24,281 bases of DNA from Brachionus koreanus (Eukaryota; Rotifera; Eurotatoria; Ploima; Brachionidae): the NCBI GenBank assembly GCA_016987375.1, contig PJRA01000051.1, positions 518,782 to 543,062 on the forward strand. The letters are read 5' to 3'. A program made the position numbers and the translations under genes. How positions within the stretch are numbered: the first letter of the stretch is position 1; each line of letters begins with the position of its first letter. This document shows positions 10,701 through 17,500 of the stretch, piece after piece. The notes under the pieces are model-generated. The model was not told the origin of the DNA, made no database searches, and was given only the letters and a program-made list of their open reading frames with translations.

Positions 10701-11183
10701 ATCGGGTGTTCTCGGACTGGAATAGGTAAGCTCAGGCTTTGACTTGCTGGACGACAGAGCAAATGGCTTCCAAACTTTGTTGTTCATTGAGCACAAATTG
10801 TTTGTCTTGTCAAAGAAGAACGAATTTTTTGAAGTGCTTTTTTTGTTCAAAATGTATCCGTAGTCTTTGAATATGACACATGGATTCATAGTGTCCAATT
10901 TGAGTTGGTCTAGTAGATGCAAATTTTGTATGTTGTTGCCATAAGGACATGTTTGATCACAAAAAAAAATTCTATCCCGATTTGAGCATGATTTTTCATC
11001 TGTAAAACGATTGTCGCACAAAGTGTCTTTGTATTCTAAGCCACAGGTCGAGCCCGATGGACTTATTGAGACTGGTTTATACAAGGCTATGTTTTCAGAT
11101 GGCGGATATAGCAATTCGCTTTTTTTGAGCCTTAGCAAGGCTTGAAAAATTAAGGTACAAAAACAAAATTTAAACAAATTCAT
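269..11183 (-). CDS. USH2A-like: Usherin-like (USH2A-type) gene, 5' part, six exons, continues beyond left edge
   Basis: Predicted join on the minus strand: 11183..9583, 9529..9436, 7695..6195, 6148..6005, 5822..4017, 1747..269. Every junction has a GT donor and AG acceptor, and phases match (2, 0, 1, 1, 1). The model gives about 2208 codons and leaves in phase 1, so the gene runs past base 1. Domain order: signal peptide, LamG-like, laminin N-terminal, ten laminin EGF repeats, four FN3, two LamG, then further FN3. In vertebrates this order is specific to usherin, a large extracellular-matrix or transmembrane protein of hair-cell ankle links and the photoreceptor periciliary membrane; laminins lack the FN3 block. 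The C-terminal FN3 array, membrane segment and PDZ-binding tail, if present, lie outside the window. Family assignment rests on architecture. The function here is inferred. Confidence 0.86.
2205..2278. repeat. Dispersed 75-bp repeat, copy 1
   Basis: This stretch closely matches 18428..18500. Both begin AAACGTTTTATT, share ATTGATTT(A/G)AGAAATAAATC and AAATTG(T/A)ACAAT, and end in A/T-rich sequence. Both copies lie within a few hundred bases of a fragment of the same LINE family, so they may be another part of that element or a separate short repeat. The family is not identified. Confidence 0.55.
2588..3103 (+). pseudogene. Decayed LINE (non-LTR retrotransposon) ORF2 C-terminal fragment, copy A
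   Basis: The frame encodes the region just C-terminal to the reverse transcriptase domain of non-LTR elements: KSFYSLNSVGC, FLYKQFFQSIFRYHLDNIF, then QNILIKRFIGLSKF and YYKHKIFFVRQI. The same segments occur in order at 17501..18111, which shows they derive from one family. The frame has an in-frame TAA at 2990-2992. Similarity to the other copy continues past it (QLSKVEDLTHIN against QLKNVKKKTHID), so this is a premature stop and not the true end. The frame closes at 3101-3103. No catalytic RT motif is present; it is a 5'-truncated dead copy, antisense within the usherin-like intron. The clade is not determined. Confidence 0.7.
3499..3550. repeat. Inverted repeat, 23-bp arms, 6-nt loop
   Basis: The left arm at 3499..3521 (starting TTGGCCTACAAA) pairs with the right arm at 3528..3550 (ending TTTGTAGGCCAA) with one mismatch. 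Weaker pairing outside the core (AGTCT against AGAC) may extend the stem. It could be the remnant of a foldback or MITE element; the loop is short for a typical animal microRNA precursor. It lies inside the usherin-like intron, so it is transcribed with that gene. Confidence 0.7.
4017..5822 (-). CDS. Usherin-like exon 5: FN3 domains 1 (end) to 4 and most of LamG 1
   Basis: The exon begins after TATTTTAG|AA at 5822 and ends at TTTTTAG|GTAACT at 4017, phase 1 on both sides. It encodes the second half of FN3-1 (YSYRIESFNDQGG), then three more FN3 modules with VQVLWTIP, LKPNGIIVMYEIY, LRPRSTYGIIA, VYIKWLPTY and YNFYVELCNNAGC. Most of a laminin G domain follows: FGLEYQFKTRNNGLIYLASS, then VVGVYVGGLPDDF. 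The closing cysteine of this LamG lies in exon 6, which supports the junction. Four FN3 domains between the EGF array and the first LamG match usherin. The frame runs upstream of its first in-frame start-like codon, so no real start lies here. Confidence 0.85.
6005..6148 (-). CDS. Usherin-like exon 4: first half of FN3 domain 1
   Basis: This is a 144-nt exon with acceptor TTTTTTTTAG|TC and donor CCA|GTAAGT. It encodes PSKQSPPFLSVKN, ISISWSPPDYPNGIIRYYLV and YRNETLVT. This is the A to C-strand half of a fibronectin type III domain, with its conserved tryptophan and the PNG..RYYL signature. Both ends are phase 1 and match their neighbours. The intron separating it from exon 3 is only about 46 nt (6149..6194). 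It has no ATG and is too short for an ORF scan. Confidence 0.83.
6195..7695 (-). CDS. Usherin-like exon 3: laminin EGF repeats 1 (end) to 10
   Basis: The exon completes repeat 1 and encodes nine further laminin EGF modules, recognisable by the CxC...C.C...G..C..C...Y/F...C spacing. Examples are CDPLGSL, CEPVGSI, CDPIGT and CDPAGSI, each followed by CD..TG.C.C and then G..C..C. The total of ten equals the count in vertebrate usherin. The acceptor AAAAAG|TGC at 7696 has a weak pyrimidine tract; the donor CAAAAT|GTATTT is at 6194-6193. The 5' end is therefore slightly less certain than the other junctions, although phase 0 on both sides supports it. Without splicing the frame would end in a poly-phenylalanine run inside the intron. 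Confidence 0.84.
8272..8406. repeat. Long foldback palindrome, arms of about 55-60 bp
   Basis: The outer 27 bases of each arm are perfectly complementary: 8272..8298 begins ACAGTACGTTTTAAAACTAA and 8380..8406 ends TTAGTTTTAAAACGTACTGT. The pairing then resumes through a 26-bp pyrimidine run (CTTTCC/CTCTTCC type) against the matching purine run, leaving a loop of about 15-20 nt near 8330..8345. The whole is a near-perfect hairpin. It may be the terminal region of a foldback or MULE-type element, since MULE transposase remnants lie about 350 bp away. Alternatively it is a separate hairpin element. Confidence 0.8.
8758..9003 (+). pseudogene. MULE-like transposase C-terminal fragment with SWIM zinc finger, broken
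   Basis: The frame reads DLNTFFRYNDSVRL, then WKFSSCSCKDYLKDYMCQHI. This is a SWIM zinc finger with the CxCx8CxH pattern (cysteines from about 8836). It continues through PEKYLDSVIG to GRKKKAMPWNVRQ and a stop at 9001-9003. SWIM fingers with a basic G-R-x-K tail sit at the C-terminus of Mutator-like (MULE) transposases and derived proteins. An in-frame TAA at 8902-8904 breaks it after LLSK. Upstream, TTTCTATTTTAG ends at 8758 and looks like a splice acceptor, so this may have been a last exon. No DDE catalytic core is visible nearby. A host SWIM-domain pseudogene is the alternative. Confidence 0.6.
9436..9529 (-). CDS. Usherin-like exon 2: first laminin EGF repeat (first half)
   Basis: This 94-nt exon lies between acceptor TTTTTGCTTAG|A and donor ATG|GTAAAT. 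It completes the arginine codon split by the previous intron and encodes CDCNGYSASCD, later PFKCNC and THGNM. These are the first cysteines of a laminin-type EGF module, exactly where they should follow a laminin N-terminal domain. It leaves in phase 0 and joins CEKCMP of the next exon, completing the repeat. The exon is too short to appear as an open frame of any size and was found by reading the splice sites. The upstream intron is only 53 nt (9530..9582). Confidence 0.8.
9583..11183 (-). CDS. Usherin-like exon 1: signal peptide, LamG-like and laminin N-terminal domains
   Basis: The ATG at 11183 opens a hydrophobic leader (MNLFKFCFCTLIFQALL) that fits a signal peptide. A cysteine-rich stretch follows, then a concanavalin-fold LamG-like domain around residues 100-325, with FSFTLWL near its start and GWIQDFRVF near its end. 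A laminin N-terminal (domain VI) module follows around residues 355-530, with YINDDNFKTSWIS, the IEVVLDL strand, and the closing YAINEFRVKGR that leads straight into the first laminin EGF repeat. The exon ends in phase 2 at AAGGAAG|GTTCGA (donor at 9582-9581). Without splicing the frame stops 10 nt further on, so the stop seen there is intronic. LamG-like followed by LamNT at the N-terminus is characteristic of usherin. Confidence 0.85.
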
Positions 11184-12382
11184 TTTTATTAAAAAAAAAA
11201 TAAGAAACAGAAAATTGTATTTTTCAAAATTTTGTTTTTTTTTCTTTGATTTTGCGTGATTGGAATTTTAATTCCCTTTAATGGTCCAAATATTGATTTC
11301 CCAAAATTGTTCAATTGACAGACAAATAATCTTGTAATCTTAATCAAAGTTATATAAAACTTGTTCACTAGGCAACTGAATTGTATTATAGATTTTGTTA
11401 TATTTGTAATCTCAACAGACAGAAAGAAATTTCTTTAATTTTCCGAGCAAAAGTTGCATTGTTTTAGTTTTTGTTGCTCAATAGATTTTAGAATTAAGCT
11501 TAGAAAATAAGAATCATTTCTAATCAATTTGCATGCACTTGTAGTTATTTTTCTAGATTACAATCCAAAGACATCGATTAGTTTTAAAATTAGAAATTAT
11601 TTTAATTTTAAAGATTTTGAATACTTTCAGAATTGGTGTTTGATGTTTTGTTGGTTTTAGGGTGACAATCTCTGTACATCTATATACCTAAGCTGTTCAG
11701 TAACAGTCGATTCATGATGTGAGAAATAATTCTTTAGAATTTGGTTGATTGTTGATTATACAGAAATAAGCATTTTTATTAGTTATTCTGTGTACTTGTT
11801 TTTCCACTTCTTGTGTGGGATCAGAGTTGTTAAAAAGTCACAAGTCCAAGACTTTAAATTTTATTTTTTAAAAAAAAAGTCCAATTCCGTAAAAGTTTAA
11901 TTTGGTCTTTGTTTATGGCGATCCCAATTCTAAAAGTGCCCTTCCTAACTCACATTTTTGCCGGTATCATAGTTTTCATGAAATGAAGATTTTATAAATG
12001 TACTTTAATAAAAACTAATGTTAATTTTATTTTGAAAATAAAAATTAAAATATTATGCAATTTTTTTTTAAAAATTTCAAATTACTTTTATATTTTTAAA
12101 ATTTTTCTACTTTTTCTACTACCAGTCCAGTATGACTCGAAATGACTCGAAAAGTCGAGTCGTGACTTTTAGCAGTTTTAGTTTATTTAATACTAGAAGC
12201 ACCAAAAAAGTCATTTTGACTCGTTTAAAAAATTTTTAGATCTTTGTATCTTTTGAATAGATTTTTCAAATTTTCAAATTTTCTTTAAAAATAATATTAC
12301 TTTATAAAATTATTATAGTTTTTTTATTGAATTTTTAAGGACCTTAGTATAAAGATTATTTTGTCTCCTACCTAACTCGGTC
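11184..12382. other. 5' flank of the usherin-like gene, no gene seen
   Basis: This is A/T-rich sequence with many homopolymer runs and no supportable coding frame on either strand. It should include the usherin-like promoter, but I see no convincing core promoter motif. A small inverted repeat with GACTCGA/TCGAGTC arms lies at 12144..12161, next to a tandem copy of TGACTCGAAA. The left edge of the putative LTR begins about 12383. Confidence 0.5.
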
Positions 12383-12625
12383 TGTTACTTAAGCCCTTAA
12401 ATAATAATAATAAAGAAGTCTATTTCTTATTTAAATATATTTATTAAATTATAACAATTGGCCACTTCNNNNNNNNNNNNNNNNNNNNNNNNNNNNNNNN
12501 ATATTTTACACAGTGCTAAATACTAGTGACTTGCTAAACGCATGAGATCAAAATATTGCACTGTGAAACTATAGACATATAATTTGACTAGAGTCGGTGT
12601 TGTAGTTATTTAGAGAACTACAACA
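12383..12625 (-). mobile_element. Putative LTR (3' LTR of a minus-strand retroelement), contains assembly gap
   Basis: Read on the minus strand, the segment starts TGTTGTAGTT at 12625 and ends GTAACA at 12383, so it has TG...CA ends. It is immediately preceded by a purine-rich GTGGGGGGATG tract (12638..12628), as expected for a polypurine tract before a 3' LTR. The first 28 bases form a perfect 10-bp stem (12598..12625). An AATAAA motif lies in the distal part. The LTR is interrupted by 32 Ns and no partner LTR or target duplication is visible, so the boundaries are inference. Confidence 0.4.
12469..12500. other. Assembly gap (32 Ns)
   Basis: This is a run of unknown bases. It falls inside the putative LTR, and repeats are a common cause of such gaps. 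The true length is unknown, and sequence on the two sides may not be contiguous. Confidence 0.99.
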
Positions 12626-12627
12626 TA

Positions 12628-12640
12628 CATCCCCCCACAA
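12628..12640 (-). other. Putative polypurine tract
   Basis: The minus strand reads TTGTGGGGGGATG, two bases before the TGTTGTAG start of the putative LTR. In LTR retroelements a purine tract at this position primes plus-strand synthesis. It lies about 56 nt downstream of the stop of the 195-codon ORF. Confidence 0.35.
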
Positions 12641-12696
12641 GGAAAATTACAATTTAAAAAGAATTTGTAAAAATAAAAGATACTACAAAAATTTGT

Positions 12697-13284
12697 TTAT
12701 CCGGACGGTTCGTAGATGGCTAGAACTTCCTTCAGCTCCTTCACGGTGTCCTCGAGATGACGGATAGTTTCTCTCGTCTTTCTCAATTCATCTTCGGCCG
12801 CCTGTCTCTTCCCCTTTTCTTCATTAAGACGCCGCTCAATATGGGCAATGAGCCGCTCTTGTGACTCCAAAATTTGGTTTGTCACTTGAAGATATTTGGC
12901 CTTTTCACGGTGGTACCAAATTGGTTTATTATCCTCTCCTACGAGAGTTTTCGTCGACCACTGTGCGGCTCCCGATTCAATTTCATTAAATTTGGCAAGG
13001 AGCTTTCGGCCCTCAAAGGTGAGGGTATTTAAAAATCCAACTGCTTCACTGTGTCGGTCGGTTCGCTCCATACGACAGAACGCGATGTAGGTGGTTCCGT
13101 CGTGCTCTTTACACATTTCTGGGACTTTCAGATGGTCGACGAGTCCCAGTCTACTATCCAAACCTTGACGTATTATTTGTTTATTTATGAACAGTTTTAA
13201 TGTGTCTGCGGTCTTCCTTTTATCACCACCTATGACCGTAATGTTACGGACATAGATGTCGAATATTTTAGCATTTGATGCCAT
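12697..13284 (-). CDS. Intact 195-aa ORF, RRM-like N-half and coiled-coil C-half, probably element-borne
   Basis: I do not recognise this protein. The frame runs from ATG at 13284 to TGA at 12697 without introns. It is visibly richer in G/C, with more C- and G-ending codons, than every neighbouring gene, which suggests a recent foreign origin. Residues about 6-15 (KIFDIYVRNI), a helix (TADTLKLFINKQ), a strand (TTYIAFCRM) and a helix (EAVGFLNTLTF) resemble the beta-alpha-beta order of an RRM-type fold, without textbook RNP motifs. Residues about 125-190 are charged heptad-like helix (ERRLNEE, DELRKTRETIRHLEDTVKEL), likely a coiled coil. RNA binding plus self-association would suit a retroelement Gag- or ORF1-like protein. 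The putative LTR just downstream agrees with this. A viral or retrocopied host gene remains possible. Confidence 0.6.
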   Translation of the reverse strand: MASNAKIFDIYVRNITVIGGDKRKTADTLKLFINKQIIRQGLDSRLGLVDHLKVPEMCKEHDGTTYIAFCRMERTDRHSEAVGFLNTLTFEGRKLLAKFNEIESGAAQWSTKTLVGEDNKPIWYHREKAKYLQVTNQILESQERLIAHIERRLNEEKGKRQAAEDELRKTRETIRHLEDTVKELKEVLAIYEPSG

Positions 13285-13452
13285 TGTATTTTGAGTCTTA
13301 TTTTAATAAAATTTTTCGTTGTTTTGAATAATAATTTGGTTTTGAAATTGTATTACAACATAGACATGAAATTGCAATTTTGAAAAAATTCGAAAATATT
13401 TAATTCAAAATTTTATTTAATCTACAACAGAATATTTTTGAATTAAAAAAAC

Positions 13453-13656
13453 ATGAAAAAATGCTTGGTGCTTCTAGTGCTATGGCTTTCTGCTGGAAGT
13501 GAAAAAATAGATAGTTGTTTAATAGTTTATTGCAATAATGGATATAATATTATTATTCTAGAAGTATTGCGAGGCATGCCAATTAACAATACAGTCAATT
13601 ATTCTAAAAAAAATTTTTCTGTTTATTTGACTTTAAATTTTAATAGAATGGGATAG
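13453..13656 (+). pseudogene. Possible Merlin/ISXO2-like transposase remnant
   Basis: This is a short frame whose middle reads SAGSEKIDSCLIVY and later MPINNTVNYSKKNF. This resembles the part of IS1595/ISXO2-type (Merlin) transposases in which a glycine-rich turn and D-x-W-x-x-Y motif is followed some residues later by VNHSxNFV. The catalytic aspartate and tryptophan are not preserved and the TGxHTxxIE motif that should follow is missing. If the assignment is right, it is a dead fragment. The match is by eye and weak; a random open frame is a real alternative. Confidence 0.25.
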
Positions 13657-13661
13657 GATTT

Positions 13662-13679
13662 TTATTATTATTATTATTT
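13662..13679. repeat. Short (TTA)n microsatellite
   Basis: Six TTA/ATT units in tandem, bordered by further A/T-rich sequence. Confidence 0.8.
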
Positions 13680-13923
13680 ATTGATTAATTCTTTATTCTC
13701 TTAGATCAAAGCAAAAAAAATCTGAAATGACAATCCATTCATTTATCATTTTAATTTAAAAGGAGATGAATTATATACAGGCTGTATATAATTTAAATGC
13801 ATGTTGTTCACCAAGTAAGTGAGTGCTTAAAGTACGTTGTAATTAAACAACGTTGACAAAATCAAAAATTTTGAAAAAGTTATGTCAAAAATTAATTTAA
13901 TACGCAGAATAAAGGGTTAAAAA

Positions 13924-14480
13924 CTAAGAAACTCAATTGAATTGTCCAATATCGTATTCAAAAGCTTTATTCTGTCCCAGTTCGATTACTCTTTTATTCC
14001 GATTTCATGCTCCATGCAAAAAATTAGTTCAGACCTACAAAAACTACAGAACAAAATATTAAGGCACATTAAGTATTTTCCGATCAAGTCAAAAATAACC
14101 AAAATTCACCAGCATTTAAAGCTCGACATGTTAGCTTCAAGATTAGAACGTATTTTACACAGGTTTCTCAATAAAAGAATTGAGCATCAGCAATTTAACA
14201 GCGACTTAAAAGAGTACTTCTCCACTGCACCTGATTTGAATCAAAAATTTTATACACTTTTTTGAAAATTTTATTCTTTTTTACAGGACATCCGAAGATA
14301 AATATGCAATTATTTCCTTTCACTAAAAACTAGTCAATTTTTATTGTCACTTCGTCATTTATTTTTCTTTTATTTTGTATGTTTTTATTCAATCGCTAGG
14401 CTGATAAGAAGGACTATGATCCATTCTGAGCTGCCTGGGGTATTCCCTAAAACTATTTAAATAAATAAAAATAAAAAAAA
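13924..14480 (+). pseudogene. LINE 3' end: ORF2 C-terminal remnant, 3' UTR and A-rich tail
   Basis: The open frame up to the TGA at about 14263 encodes VFKSFILSQFDYSFIPISC, then LQKLQNKILRHIKYF and KITKIHQHLKLDMLASRLERI. This is the pattern seen after the reverse transcriptase of jockey/CR1-like non-LTR elements, where a helix is followed by L-x-x-L-Q-x-x-x-L-R-x-I. About 200 nt of 3' UTR follows, ending in an AAATAAATAAAAATAAAAAAAA-like tail near 14457..14480, as expected for the 3' end of a LINE insertion. The 5' side closes at a TAA near 13919. The protein differs from the LINE family at 2588 and 17501. It is a 5'-truncated copy and not functional. Confidence 0.6.
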
Positions 14481-14642
14481 TGAGCATATTTAATTCGAAT
14501 TTTATTACAAAAAAAGATACCCTTGTCAAGTTCTGAATGATAGAAATTTTTTTTTTTTCATTAGATATAATAAAAAAAATTAGTTTGACATGATTCTAAA
14601 TATTTTTCACTTTTATATTATTTAAATAAAAATTGATTCGTC

Positions 14643-14990
14643 TCATTTTTTTCCTTTCTTTGGTCTCCTTTGAATTGAACACCAACTTTAGTCTGTTCTA
14701 GACAACATTCTGCTAAATGTTGCTCTTATATAAAATGATATATCAATTTGCAAAATGTTAGAAAATGATAAGTCATTCATTCATTGTATTCTTTTATGTA
14801 AATTCCAATATTCTATTGGAAACAATGTTAATTTTTCTATGTAATGACATAGAGCCTCAAAAAATGCTACCTCACTTGGGAATTTTAAACTTCGTTCAAG
14901 CTCATATTTTTGGTCTCTAATTTTAAGAAATATTCTTTTCCATTTTTGAAGGCTTCATAAATGAATTATTTTTTCTTGAAAAGTTGACAA
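14643..14990 (-). pseudogene. Decayed coding-like frame, unidentified
   Basis: One minus-strand frame stays protein-like for more than 100 codons with only a few stops: TGA at 14957-14955, another before MNDLSFSNI, a TAA after MLSRTD, and a TGA at 14645-14643. It reads KWKRIFLKIRDQKYELERS, then PSEVAFFEALCHYIEKL, FPIEYWNLHKRI, YIRATFSRMLSRTD and a basic end QRRPKKGKK. I do not recognise the family. The basic R-P-K-K tail and the transposon-rich surroundings suggest a mobile-element protein remnant. It may only reflect chance openness, but the amino-acid mix is unlike the low-complexity K/N/F translations typical of noncoding DNA here. Confidence 0.35.
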
Positions 14991-15169
14991 TTGTGGTTTG
15001 AAATAAATTTTTTAAAAAGTTAATTAAACTTTAGATTTTAAAGATGTCATCATCATATTTTTAATACTTTTACACCTAAAAAAAAAATTCCAAAATGAGT
15101 TTTTGATCTGTTTTGAAAATAAGTCAATAATAATCAATTGAAAAATTGAAATAAAAAGAAAATAAAAAT

Positions 15170-15175
15170 TTTATT
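15170..15175 (-). terminator. Polyadenylation signal overlapping the DEG/ENaC stop codon
   Basis: The minus strand reads GAATAAAA, so the canonical AATAAA hexamer contains the TAA stop codon (15173-15171). If used, cleavage would leave a 3' UTR of only some tens of bases. Confidence 0.45.
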
Positions 15176-16622
15176 CTATGCATATTCGCAAAATTAATTC
15201 AAAAAATTCGAAGAAACTAAGTAGACTGATTCCCATAAATAAGCCAAGAGTACCTCCAATGCTGCCGATTAGACCATCGATACTAATATTTTCACTCTCT
15301 GTTATTTCAGTTTGTTTCAAATGTTCATAGAAAACATTCAAAGCTAATAGACACTCACGCAATTCATTCAAACTAACATTAGATCTATTTTCAAACAAAC
15401 TTTTAACTTTGTCTGTTTTCATTAAACTTTTTGCATACGAAGCAGACGGGTACTTGCTCTCTGACTTGACTATTCTATAACTGATCGATTCACACTCAAG
15501 CGGACACAATTTGTTTACTTTACTTTTATAATTTGATGCTGTAATCAAACGAAAATTCTCTACTGCACACAACTGCTCTGCTAATGTATTACAAGGATTG
15601 TTATTTTCTGAAATTAAATTTGAGATTGTATCATCACAACCACATTTTTTGTATATCTCAGATTGAATATAAGCATAGAAACAGTCGATTTGACGGTATT
15701 CTAATTTTGACCTTAGAACTTTTCTGTAATATTCTGAATCAAATGAATCAATTGAGTTCAAATTGTTCACACACTCACTGTATGGATACGGCTTTTGAAT
15801 GTTTGATACGCGTTCAAGAACAAGATTTGTGTAGAAACCCGATGCAATGTCATTTCCCTCTCCAATCAACGGTAACACTGGATTATCATTGATGTAGATA
15901 TGGGCACCAGTTGACAGACTTAGGCTTGTTGAATTTTCTGGTACACCGACAAATATTTCTAGCATTAGGCCATTGTATTTTCCTGTTTGATAGGATTTTT
16001 TCAAATTTGACTTTCTCGAATTAAACCGGTAGCAATTTCCGTACTGGGAGTCAAAAAACCAAGACCAGTCGCTTGCATGGCATGGCTGGGCATTGAACAA
16101 ACAGCTAATGATCATTTTATTCAACGGGACTGCTAGTTGTTTCTTCACTTGGTGAGGCAAAGATTTGAGACTGATAGATCCGAATAGTCGGATGAAGTTG
16201 TAATTGAGAAACAAGAAAGAATCGTTGTATAAGCTTGATGCATTCAATAAAACCGTTTGTTCAAAGTCTGTTAGATTGTTGGCTTTAAGGATATTTTGGA
16301 TGAATTGAATGCCTGTGTCAGTCACAAACGGATTGACATTACAAACTGTTATGGCTGGAAACGGAAGGCCATCTTTTTCGACAACTCTTATTTTAGTTAC
16401 AACATCATAGTTTAGAAAATCTGTAACATGCAATGAGATAACATAGATGCATGCTCCAATTGAAGCTAAAGACACAATTGTCCACATAATTCGGACAAAA
16501 AGAATGCTGGTTCGAAAAATGTGCTGAAGTCCGTGAACTGTGATGCTTTGAGACCATTCTTTGAAAGCAGTAGAAGCTAATGAACTATTTTTGTTCGTTG
16601 AATCCATCAAGTTTTCACACAA
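15171..16622 (-). CDS. DEG/ENaC (amiloride-sensitive / acid-sensing type) sodium channel subunit
   Basis: A complete single-exon gene of 483 residues, typical for the family. DEG/ENaC subunits form trimeric cation channels in the plasma membrane gated by acid, peptides or mechanical force. Visible landmarks are the N-terminal His-Gly gating motif (residues 30-31, SITVHGLQHIF), TM1 around 40-64, the post-TM1 signature FPAITVCNVNPF (88-99), and a large cysteine-rich extracellular loop including CPLECESISY. TM2 is preceded by DGLIGSIGGTLGLF and carries the G-x-S selectivity filter as G464-I-S466. The short C-terminal tail ends FELILRICIE. No disabling lesion is seen. The ligand cannot be read from the sequence; FMRFamide-gated, ASIC-like and degenerin-like members look alike at this level. 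Confidence 0.92.
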   Translation of the reverse strand: MCENLMDSTNKNSSLASTAFKEWSQSITVHGLQHIFRTSILFVRIMWTIVSLASIGACIYVISLHVTDFLNYDVVTKIRVVEKDGLPFPAITVCNVNPFVTDTGIQFIQNILKANNLTDFEQTVLLNASSLYNDSFLFLNYNFIRLFGSISLKSLPHQVKKQLAVPLNKMIISCLFNAQPCHASDWSWFFDSQYGNCYRFNSRKSNLKKSYQTGKYNGLMLEIFVGVPENSTSLSLSTGAHIYINDNPVLPLIGEGNDIASGFYTNLVLERVSNIQKPYPYSECVNNLNSIDSFDSEYYRKVLRSKLEYRQIDCFYAYIQSEIYKKCGCDDTISNLISENNNPCNTLAEQLCAVENFRLITASNYKSKVNKLCPLECESISYRIVKSESKYPSASYAKSLMKTDKVKSLFENRSNVSLNELRECLLALNVFYEHLKQTEITESENISIDGLIGSIGGTLGLFMGISLLSFFEFFELILRICIE

Positions 16623-17500
16623 AAAAAATAAAATTTTTTTTTACAAATTTCTATATTATATAATAATTTTAGTAAAAAGCCTAAAAAATTTATGGCTGTC
16701 ACACTGTCAATTGTCTAGATTGGGTTGAAAAATAAATGGATTAATTTTTATTTAATTAAAGTGCATATTTATAAAGAATAATATTTTATTTGTAAAGCTA
16801 GCTGGATTAATCAAAATGAATAATTAATATTTAAAAATAAAATTATTTTTTGTCAATTTCATTAGTGATATCATGAATGTTTTCAAGCAAAAATTAAAAA
16901 AGTAAAATTATTAACAAGTTAAATTTGACTTGTGCTAAATGAATTCAAAACAAGGCATTAATAATTACTTTTGAATAAATAACTATTTAAGCTTCATGTC
17001 AAAAATGCACTAGAAAACACAAATTAAGAATTTTTTTTTCCTTAACAAAATTTTAATTTAAATTAATTCATTTAACTGTTTTAATAATTTTTTTTATTTT
17101 TCTTTTTTAAATTTACAAAATTCTAGTACAGGTGCTGGGTTAAAATTTAAGATACAAGAAATAATAAAAAATATTAAAAAAAAATACAAGATCTTCTTTA
17201 AATTTTCTTGCCCAAACGACAAAAGCCTTCTTTTCAGCCTCTTTGCTAATGTTTGTTATTTAGTATATCAACAAAAAATTAAAATAAAGTAATTTAGAAG
17301 TGTTCGAAAAACCATTGCCGGTTCTTCACAGACAAACAATGAAGCTCAAAAAATAAAAAATAATGAAGTTGCGAAATCATCAAAAAAGAGTTGTAATTGA
17401 TTATTTATTTTTTCTATATTAATTATCTTTTTGCTAAAAATGATTATCTTTCAAAATAACTTTTATCTATTTTTATTAAAATTTTTATTTTATTTATTTA
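16623..17500. other. Intergenic region upstream of the DEG/ENaC gene, no gene seen
   Basis: A/T-rich DNA with long T and A runs and no supportable coding frame. It should contain the DEG/ENaC promoter, but I see no diagnostic motif. Part of it, near 17120..17430, may belong to the decayed LINE beginning about 17501. Confidence 0.5.

Noticed and set aside
6172..11183. Laminin or netrin gene as an alternative to usherin.
   Set aside because: LamNT plus laminin EGF fits both, but the LamG-like domain before LamNT and the four FN3 plus two LamG after the EGF array do not occur in laminins or netrins.
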